Of a DNA stretch of 64,000 nucleotides, positions 57,848 through 64,000 are shown piece after piece. Position 1 is the stretch's first letter. Every line of letters begins with the position of its first letter. The stretch lies in contig NZ_SJPP01000001.1 of the NCBI RefSeq assembly GCF_007860075.1, forward strand, positions 1,963,980 to 2,027,979. The letters are read 5' to 3'. The notes below the pieces were generated by a model, which was given only the letters and a program-made list of their open reading frames with translations, ran no database searches and had not been told where the DNA came from. The stretch is from Symmachiella macrocystis (GTDB taxonomy: Bacteria > Planctomycetota > Planctomycetia > Planctomycetales > Planctomycetaceae). Both the position numbers and the translations under genes were made by a program.

Positions 57848-58693
57848 ATGAATGTGGTTTGGTTGGCCTACCGATTGTCCGTACTTTCGGCCATCTCAAT
57901 TCTCAGCGGCTGCTACTCGCCCGGCCGCGGATTGCAGTCCCCCTTGGCAGCACTTGAGAATTCGCTGGTCTTCGCTCCGATTCCGTATCCTGATGGGGAT
58001 TGGACACCCGAAGGACTAGGCGTCGAAGATGTATGGTTTGAATCGGCCGACGGAACGAGTTTGCATGGCTGGTACCTGCCGCATCCCGAGCCGCGGGCTG
58101 TGGTGTTGTATGCGCATGGCAACGCTGGCAACCTCAGCCACCGCGCTGCGACGATTCGTGAATTGCATGATGCGCACGATCTGTCGGTGATGATTTTCGA
58201 CTATCGCGGCTACGGTCGTAGCGAAGGAGTTCCCAACGAAGCGGGAATTCTACAAGACGCTCGCGCCGCCCGGGACTTACTCGCCCAGCGCGAAGGAATC
58301 GCGCCTGAAGAGATCGTGTTGATGGGTCGATCACTGGGAGGCGGCGTCGCCGTCGACCTGGCTGCTGAGGATGGAGCGCGGGGGCTGATTCTGGTCAGCA
58401 CGTTCACCTCGCTGCCCGACGTCGGTGCCCGCTCGTTTCCCGTGCTGCCGGTGCGATCCCTGATGCGCAATCGCTTAGATTCGCAGTCAAAAATCGGGAA
58501 TTACGAAGGCCCGTTGCTGCAATGTCACGGCGACGCCGACCGGGTGGTTCCCTACGAGATTGGGTGCAACCTGTTCGAGGCAGCCAACCACCCCAAACAA
58601 TTCGTCTCAATCCCCGGCGGAAACCACAACGATGCGTTACCTGCGGAGTTTCGCCGCGAACTGGATGGTTTTATTGCGCGATTGCCGGAGTGA
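57848..58693 (+). CDS. Alpha/beta hydrolase lipoprotein
   Basis: The 281-aa protein has a type II signal (lipobox ILSGC, Cys22) and an alpha/beta hydrolase core: LYAHGNAGNLSHR (oxyanion region), FDYRGYGRSEG, LMGRSLGGGVAVDLA (nucleophile Ser in GRSLGG), LLQCHGDADRVVP (Asp) and IPGGNHND (His). It should cleave an ester or amide at the membrane; the substrate is unknown. ATG has AGGAGG seven bases upstream. Confidence 0.9.
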   Translation: MNVVWLAYRLSVLSAISILSGCYSPGRGLQSPLAALENSLVFAPIPYPDGDWTPEGLGVEDVWFESADGTSLHGWYLPHPEPRAVVLYAHGNAGNLSHRAATIRELHDAHDLSVMIFDYRGYGRSEGVPNEAGILQDARAARDLLAQREGIAPEEIVLMGRSLGGGVAVDLAAEDGARGLILVSTFTSLPDVGARSFPVLPVRSLMRNRLDSQSKIGNYEGPLLQCHGDADRVVPYEIGCNLFEAANHPKQFVSIPGGNHNDALPAEFRRELDGFIARLPE

Positions 58694-58747
58694 GGGAATC
58701 ACGCCTTAGCTCACGATGCGATTGCCAACAGCTAGCAGCGATGTCGA

Positions 58748-58837
58748 TCAGAACTCAGTCGGCAGAATGCGTTTGTGTGCGAAGGTGGTCTTGCCCGCAC
58801 CGCTATGGCCGATAAGAACGGCAAGGGAGAGTTTGGG
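58748..58837 (-). pseudogene. Walker A remnant of a zeta-toxin-like/AAA kinase gene
   Basis: The minus strand between two stop codons encodes LAVLIGHSGAGKTTFA, then ILPTEF before TGA. GHSGAGKTTFA is a good P-loop, and the following LPTE fits the start of zeta-toxin/AAA_33 kinases in planctomycetes. Nothing else of the gene remains on either side, so this looks like a decayed N-terminus. A chance match is possible. Confidence 0.4.
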
Positions 58838-58874
58838 TTACGGATTGCAATTGCGAAAAGGGGTTCACTATCGC

Positions 58875-60320
58875 TTACTGCAAGCCAATCAGTCGTGCTG
58901 TCGCTTGGGCGGTAAGGTTACCCTTGAGACCAAGTGCCCGCTCGATCAATGCCGATCTCTCGGGTGCACCTTTTGGCAATGCACTAGCAAGAGAACACAA
59001 TAATCGGCTTTCTAAATCAGGCTCGGATGTAAGCTTTAGACCTGCCCGGTAACAATCGATGGCGTTGTTCGTATTGCCACTTCGGCTGAGAAGATCGCCG
59101 CGAATCAAGTGAAATGCAGCAAACTCGGGATAGGTGTCTATTGCTTTCTTGGCGATGGCCAAAGCCTCCTTTGGATTTAATCCGCCATCATCCAAAGCAC
59201 GCAACAATTGGAATTCCTCGACTGTGACGGTTCCTTGATCAAGCGCTTCCGCAAGCCAGATGTCACTTCGACAGCGAAACCAACCCGGTGCCAGTTGTTC
59301 GACTTCCTCGAATGTATTCTTGGCTTGCGCAAACGCCCATAATTCCAACAAACACATCCCACTTTGATACAACGGATCAGGGTTATACGGATCGACCTCG
59401 GAAGCTTGTTGGTATTTCTCCAATGCATCAGCAAGTTGCCCATTTGTTGCAAGTTCATTTCCCTGTTGCACGATTGTGGAAGCCATTTGTAATGCCATTC
59501 GGTTTCGCACAAACTGAAAACCAAACCGACCTTCTTTAATGCTGGTGATTTCATCCATTTCATAGGTGTTGCCATCATGCACGCAAACGATGCGGCACAA
59601 CGGTTCACCCTCTTGAAGCAATTGGATTCGTTTCTCGATCTCGTTGGTGTCATGTCCCAACTGTGATTGGAGTTTGAGCAGTTTTTCGGCGGTTGAGACT
59701 GCTTGTTTTGAATCTCCCAAATATCGATGAGCTTCCAACAAATAATTGAGGTAGCTCAATTCACCTTCAATATCATCGGAATTTTTGCAACGCGCGAGGG
59801 CAGCCTCGAAAGGCTCAACAGCCTCCAGCACTTTGCCGGAGTGAAACAGGAGTTCCCCCAAACGCCCCAACATGAAGGTTTCATATTGACGGGCGGCAGG
59901 TCCACCTAAGCTTTCTGCACGTTCAAGATTTGATTTCGCTTCGGTTATCAATTCGTCATATTCTAACCGCTCCATTCGTTCAGGAAGCTGATCCAGCCAC
60001 TGATTCCACTGGAGAATCGGATTGTCCTCAGAGGTACCACACAGCTTCTCCCATAACTCAGGTGTCTGGCAATGTGTCGCAAGGCATTGGGCCACCTCAC
60101 TTATTGCTTGTACGTAGTTGTTAATCGAAGCAGGGTCACTTGCCAGCTCTTCGGGGATCTTGCAGAGTGCGTCTACGTTGGCAACGACTTGATCCTTGTA
60201 CAATTGACACCATTTTTGTCGCCTTCGTTTCGATTCGGATGCCACAGTAATGAGCCGAGCGCGCAATTCGTCCAGCGAAAGCGTTTCAACCTGCTTTTTT
60301 CGAAATGGCCAAAATGTCAT
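58875..60320 (-). CDS. TPR-repeat protein in a radical-SAM operon
   Basis: This 481-aa protein has no signal peptide. The N-terminal half is helical and charged (MTFWPFRKKQ, SESKRRRQKW). TPR-like helices are seen at RLGELLFHSGKVLEAVEPFEAALARCK, YLGDSKQAVSTAEKLL, LADALEKYQQASEVDPYNPDPLYQSG and SRSGNTNNAIDCYRAGLKL, covering about 150-450. It is probably a cytoplasmic scaffold. AGGA precedes ATG. It begins 42 bp after the radical-SAM stop on the same strand, so the two are likely cotranscribed and may form a complex. No known family was recognised beyond TPR. Confidence 0.75.
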   Translation of the reverse strand: MTFWPFRKKQVETLSLDELRARLITVASESKRRRQKWCQLYKDQVVANVDALCKIPEELASDPASINNYVQAISEVAQCLATHCQTPELWEKLCGTSEDNPILQWNQWLDQLPERMERLEYDELITEAKSNLERAESLGGPAARQYETFMLGRLGELLFHSGKVLEAVEPFEAALARCKNSDDIEGELSYLNYLLEAHRYLGDSKQAVSTAEKLLKLQSQLGHDTNEIEKRIQLLQEGEPLCRIVCVHDGNTYEMDEITSIKEGRFGFQFVRNRMALQMASTIVQQGNELATNGQLADALEKYQQASEVDPYNPDPLYQSGMCLLELWAFAQAKNTFEEVEQLAPGWFRCRSDIWLAEALDQGTVTVEEFQLLRALDDGGLNPKEALAIAKKAIDTYPEFAAFHLIRGDLLSRSGNTNNAIDCYRAGLKLTSEPDLESRLLCSLASALPKGAPERSALIERALGLKGNLTAQATARLIGLQ

Positions 60321-60362
60321 CGCGAGCTTCCTAGCCGTGTGGCATGATGCATGGGTATTTGA

Positions 60363-62063
60363 TCAGTCATACGAGTGAGCATTCCCTTCCAGATCGACCC
60401 ATTTACCATAGGTGACGGCGCATGGGAAATATTCTGCTGGCTGGAATCTTGGCATTTGACTGAAATCCACGGATGCAAAATGCACGTGGCTGCACACTTC
60501 CCGTGTTTTGCCAGCCAATTGATCGATGTGGACTGGGTTTTGAGGGAGTTTTCTTTGATCGTACGGGCCGCCAGAATAGTCATCGTTGGCATACGTATAG
60601 AAACCAAATCGGTGCGGGCTGGGGTAAAAATCTTCACGTAACAGCGAGAGCACTAGTCCTTCTTCGTATAATGCGCGCATTGATTCACGGGGTGTTTCAT
60701 AGACCCACGCAACCGTATGCCCTGCGACGGGAAGCAGCATGGAATCGCTCGGGAGTCGCTCCATCACGGACACGTCCTTGAGCCAGCAAATCGCATCTAT
60801 GCGTGATTGGTGATATCCATAATTGCTGGAAGCCGAAGTGTTGTGAAAGTATTCTTCGTTCCAGTTAAAGAGGCCAGTGACCATTCTTCGCTTTCCATGC
60901 GGAAGTTCTTCATGCCCTTCTTTACTGAGAGATGATAAGGCAAATCCGCTCTCTTCAAGTGTCATATTAGGTGGATCATTGAACCTGTCGATACAGAAAA
61001 AATATCCCGGCCCCGCCTCGAAAAAGTCCACCAGATTAAACTGCACCTGATTACCCGTTGCCGGGTCCAACAAGTGCTCCTCAAAGTCATAGAACGAATA
61101 CTGAGAACCAAACGCTTCGATAAAAACCTTGGGAACGGCTCCTGGTTGTCTGGAATTCAGAAATGCGACATGGCCGTTCTTGTCCGTGGCAAACCACTCC
61201 GTGTCCATGCTGTGGGCGGCAGGATAATCCACCGGCTTGGACAGTGAGGCGTAAAACGTGAAGTGTGACGACGGTTCAATGTCTGGGCGGCATTCGTCGT
61301 CAAACGATAGCTCCACCAGGGACTTGTCACAGGGTTTCAAACCGATACCGTGCATTGCCTGACAAAGTCCGTCATACGTCAATTCATTTAAAATGCTGCG
61401 GGATTCCGTGTAAGAACACCAAGCGACCGTTTTGTCCCAACGCACGGAACAAAATCGCTGGCTTGCGCCACATTCCGGCAAGCACGTCATTGATTGAAAC
61501 TGCGGGCTTGCAGCAACGCTGGCTATCTCCTCCGGCGTCGGTGTGTCAAAACCGCGCATGGGAAGATAAACAATTTCCTCGTCCGCCAGCCCGACTGCTG
61601 TAAGCGATTCCGCTGCCCGCTTCGCAGCGTCGAGCTGGGATTTTGCAACCAGCAGATTGGCCCCGGTTCTGATTCCATTTTCTTTCAACAACTGCACGTG
61701 CCGCACGACGCGTGCGACCTCTGCCCGATTTTGGGGAAAATGTAAGGAGACGTGTACCTTATCTGGGCTGGCGTTCACCAAGGGGCGCAACTGCCCCTGA
61801 TCGAGAAGCAGGCCATTGGTCGTGATCGACCGAAAGAGCACGCCATCCAGACGTTTCAGGATTTCGAAGATACCATCGAACTCAAGGGGTTCGCCACCAC
61901 CAAACGACACGGCTTTCACACCGTGACCGGCGCAGTCTTTGACAAAAGCGACGACCTCGTCCGCTTGCCAGAGCGTAGCTCCGCCTGGGCCGCTGTCGTT
62001 GTAGCAGAACGAACAGCCTTTGGAGCATTTGTTCGTGAGTTCAATCGAAATCCGTTCGAACAT
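60363..62063 (-). CDS. Radical SAM protein with extra Cys cluster and unknown C-terminal domain
   Basis: Starting at ATG 62063 the product is 566 aa. The radical SAM domain has Cys13-x3-Cys17-x2-Cys20 (CSKGCSFC), binding 4Fe-4S, and GGGEPLEFDG. A second Cys set (Cys194, Cys198, Cys205, Cys216; CLPECGASQRFC...WC) could bind an auxiliary cluster, SPASM-like. From about residue 286 there is a 280-residue domain with TEWFATDKNGHVAFLNSRQPGAVP, which I recognise only loosely from actinobacterial and planctomycete unknown proteins. The upstream GTG at 62072 is an alternative start. It leads a two-gene operon with the TPR protein. Confidence 0.82.
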   Translation of the reverse strand: MFERISIELTNKCSKGCSFCYNDSGPGGATLWQADEVVAFVKDCAGHGVKAVSFGGGEPLEFDGIFEILKRLDGVLFRSITTNGLLLDQGQLRPLVNASPDKVHVSLHFPQNRAEVARVVRHVQLLKENGIRTGANLLVAKSQLDAAKRAAESLTAVGLADEEIVYLPMRGFDTPTPEEIASVAASPQFQSMTCLPECGASQRFCSVRWDKTVAWCSYTESRSILNELTYDGLCQAMHGIGLKPCDKSLVELSFDDECRPDIEPSSHFTFYASLSKPVDYPAAHSMDTEWFATDKNGHVAFLNSRQPGAVPKVFIEAFGSQYSFYDFEEHLLDPATGNQVQFNLVDFFEAGPGYFFCIDRFNDPPNMTLEESGFALSSLSKEGHEELPHGKRRMVTGLFNWNEEYFHNTSASSNYGYHQSRIDAICWLKDVSVMERLPSDSMLLPVAGHTVAWVYETPRESMRALYEEGLVLSLLREDFYPSPHRFGFYTYANDDYSGGPYDQRKLPQNPVHIDQLAGKTREVCSHVHFASVDFSQMPRFQPAEYFPCAVTYGKWVDLEGNAHSYD

Positions 62064-62682
62064 TTCTGTCACGCCCTATGCTTGAACCGCACCTGCACCA
62101 ACAAATCATTCAACGCTGCACCGGCTGATGGACGCCGAAAATTGCAGCCGCACGTCCCCAGTTGATCGTCTCGTCATCCATTGCACGCCGTTTAGCCACG
62201 TTCTCCCCCCATCTGCGTCGGAGATCCCACCATATCATCCCCAAGCCCCACCGGCAAAAATCGCACGGTGTTCTCGTATCGATAAATCACCCAGATCAGC
62301 CGCAGGATGTCGAGTCGTGGTGATTGATAAGAGCACGTGGTCACTTTATCGAACTTGCAGGAATGCGAATCGTTCTCTGGCCGGCAGTTCTCAGCGGAAT
62401 CACGACTACCGAGACATCAGGTTACCATGCCCCTGACACCAAATCTGCCCCAACGGTTCGTTCTTCAATCGTCCCCAAGACGAGCATGGCGAACTTTTCC
62501 TGCGAACCGGTGTCCCTCGAACTATTCCCAAAACAACAAGAAAGGCTGCTTTTGACGGCGTAAACCGGCACCACTCCTTTTAGGAACTAAATTGATCCTA
62601 GCACTCACGGGACAGGTACTCAGTGCGGTTTTGTTGTATACCATAGGTGATGCATACCGACTCCTGACTTGAGGTTTTGAAA
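62064..62682. other. Divergent spacer with a gene remnant
   Basis: This 619-bp spacer between the radical-SAM gene and the ADP-ribosylglycohydrolase gene contains no intact gene. The minus strand at 62235-62336 resembles the start of Hen1 (separate entry). The rest has only short random frames. Confidence 0.5.
62235..62336 (-). pseudogene. Possible Hen1 N-terminal remnant
   Basis: From GTG 62336 the minus strand reads VLLSITTTRHPAADLGDL, closely like the start of bacterial Hen1 RNA 3'-terminal 2'-O-methyltransferases (typical form MLLTI.TT..PATDLG.LL). The reading then diverges and ends at a TGA after 33 codons. It looks like the first codons of a lost gene. The similarity is from memory and the match is short. 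Confidence 0.4.
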
Positions 62683-63576
62683 ATGTCAAACGATCGATGG
62701 GACAGAGCGTGCTTGTCACTGGACGGACTTTCGATTGGGGACGCATTTGGCCAGCAATTCTTCTCGCCACATGTTGCCGCCGAGGCGAATCGCCACAACC
62801 CACCAGCACCACCGTGGAACTACACGGACGACACGGAAATGGCACTTGCCCTGATGGAAACACTCCGTGAGTGCAAATGCGTTGATCAAGATTTTCTTGC
62901 GCAGCGATTCGCTGAACGATTTCAATCGGAACCAAATCGTGGATACGGAGCCGGTGCTCGACATTTGCTGGAGAATGTTGCGCAAGGCGAAAGCTGGAAG
63001 ACGCTGAGCCAACAGATGTTTGGGGGAAGCGGCTCTTATGGAAACGGTGCGGCGATGCGAGTGTCGCCGCTTGGGGCCTGGTTCGCAGATAATATTGAAA
63101 TGACCATTGAGCAAGCTGCACTCTCGGCGGAAGTGACTCATGCGAACCCGGAGGCTCAGGTCGGTGCGATTGCCATCGCCTTGGCGGCAGGCTGGGCGTG
63201 GCGCTGCCAATCCGAGCCAGCGGAAGCCTTGATTCCTTGGGTCATCTCCAAGATTGATCAAAGCGAAGTTCGTCGCCGCCTGGAATGGACAGCATCCTAT
63301 CCTCTCGATACGTGGGCCTTCACGATTGCCTCGCAAGTTGGCTGCGGGCATGAAATCAGTACTCAGGACACGGTGCCGTTTTGTATTTGGATGGCAGCGG
63401 CATCATTAGATGACTACTGCGAGGCAATGTGGACGGCAGCCCGAGTCGGCGGCGATATGGATACAACATGTGCCATCATCGGCGGAATTATCGCATTGAG
63501 GGTTGGTCCCAGCGGTATACCGGACGATTGGAAAAGAAACCGTGAACCTCTCGGCTGGAACAACAGTCTAATTTGA
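62683..63576 (+). CDS. ADP-ribosylglycohydrolase-family protein
   Basis: This 297-aa protein has the ARH/DraG fold motifs: an N-terminal DGLSIGDAFG, YTDDTEMAL (TDDT at 48-51, Mg ligands), GYGAGARHLL, SGSYGNGAAMRVSPLG (119-130) and GGDMDTTCAIIGGI (256-269, second Mg set). Enzymes of this family remove ADP-ribose from Arg or other groups on proteins, or cleave O-acetyl-ADP-ribose. GAGG lies eight bases before ATG. It is divergent from the radical-SAM/TPR operon, and its target could be any ADP-ribosylated molecule. Confidence 0.92.
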   Translation: MSNDRWDRACLSLDGLSIGDAFGQQFFSPHVAAEANRHNPPAPPWNYTDDTEMALALMETLRECKCVDQDFLAQRFAERFQSEPNRGYGAGARHLLENVAQGESWKTLSQQMFGGSGSYGNGAAMRVSPLGAWFADNIEMTIEQAALSAEVTHANPEAQVGAIAIALAAGWAWRCQSEPAEALIPWVISKIDQSEVRRRLEWTASYPLDTWAFTIASQVGCGHEISTQDTVPFCIWMAAASLDDYCEAMWTAARVGGDMDTTCAIIGGIIALRVGPSGIPDDWKRNREPLGWNNSLI

Positions 63577-63794
63577 ACCGTACGCCTGATCTTAACCTCG
63601 AAGGGAGAGAAGCCCCGAGTTGTTGGTGGTCTGCTCACGAGCAATTTGTCACTGGCAATTTGGTGACGATTTCGGTTAAACTCCGAACTTGCTTCAGCCA
63701 GATTTCGATGACGGCAGCTTGGGCGATGTCCGGCAACATCCCCCCGGAACAAACCGCACCATAAGCCCAATCAAATCAAAACGTTACAACACAA

Positions 63795-63867
<73 letters not shown>

Positions 63868-63898
63868 CTTCACAAAAACCACTTAATTCATAGGGCTT

Positions 63899-63925
63899 CC
63901 GCCGCTATTCGAGAGCGGCGGTTTT
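63899..63925 (+). terminator. Terminator after tRNA-Lys
   Basis: CCGCCGCT (63899-63906) and AGCGGCGG (63914-63921) form a perfect 8-bp stem with a 7-nt loop, then TTTT. It lies 32 bp after the tRNA. Confidence 0.85.
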
Positions 63926-64000
63926 CGTTGGCAGGCGACCAAAAGTAGCTATAGCGTTGCGGTAAACAATTATCCCAGCAGTTTGGCAATCGAATCTGAA

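Noticed and set aside
63573-63764. 63-codon plus-strand frame directly after the ADP-ribosylglycohydrolase
   Set aside because: It starts at TTG overlapping the stop with no ribosome site and no recognisable pattern.

Overview
The window looks like chromosomal DNA of a planctomycete (Planctomycetota, probably Planctomycetaceae). This is inferred from a secreted FGly-type sulfatase, Gfo/Idh/MocA oxidoreductases, a DUF374 acyltransferase, a fused SecDF, a squalene/prenyltransferase-repeat protein with a signal peptide, a multi-domain sigma-54 activator, many lipoproteins, and moderate GC (about 55% by eye). KdsA and an LpxL/HtrB-type acyltransferase point to an LPS-bearing outer membrane. Genus is not determinable from the sequence alone.

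Layout. 1-9 kb: tail of a protease-like protein, lipid A-type acyltransferase, Gfo/Idh oxidoreductase, RND/MMPL exporter, and a 1025-aa membrane sigma-54 activator. 9.1-9.6 kb: a perfect sigma-54 promoter facing away from that activator into DNA with no ordinary gene. 9.6-15 kb: QueD, a lipoprotein, sulfotransferase, polysaccharide deacetylase, sulfatase. 15-26 kb: minus-strand run (transglutaminase-like lipoprotein, KdsA, lipid kinase, enolase-superfamily epimerase, squalene-repeat protein, GroES, small membrane protein, M28 peptidase/cyclase, then an aspartoacylase-like / RimK-like / retropepsin-like operon). 27-30 kb: CorA, SppA, PdxJ. 30.5-36.5 kb: nitrogen block: Cys-rich porin, Amt, PII and glutamine synthetase, with sigma-54 promoters before PII and upstream of glnA. 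36.5-46 kb: ParDE-type pair, PurM, ABC-2 permeases, MoaC, polyprenyl synthase, CNNM protein. 46-55 kb: SGNH hydrolase, DUF374 acyltransferase, TlpA-like lipoprotein, GspF-like protein and the conserved tgt-yajC-secDF order. 55.5-58.7 kb: SDR, metallophosphoesterase, alpha/beta hydrolase. 58.7-63.6 kb: accessory-looking block with a TPR protein, a radical-SAM fusion protein, an ADP-ribosylglycohydrolase and two apparent gene remnants. It ends at tRNA-Lys(CTT).

How the parts fit. The nitrogen block combines uptake (porin, Amt), sensing (PII with the Tyr51 T-loop) and assimilation (GlnA with the Tyr398 adenylylation site). The sigma-54 sites show at least part of it is under RpoN/NtrC-type control. 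The activator at 5916-8993 carries the GAFTGA loop and faces an orphan sigma-54 promoter about 300 bp from its start, so a regulator plus small-RNA (or micropeptide) module is the best candidate for something undescribed. The second candidate is the radical-SAM/TPR/ADP-ribosylglycohydrolase block. Several families of intergenic inverted or dispersed repeats (1425, 11066, 12185, 55300, 57420) occur between genes. No rRNA, CRISPR array, complete insertion sequence or prophage was seen.
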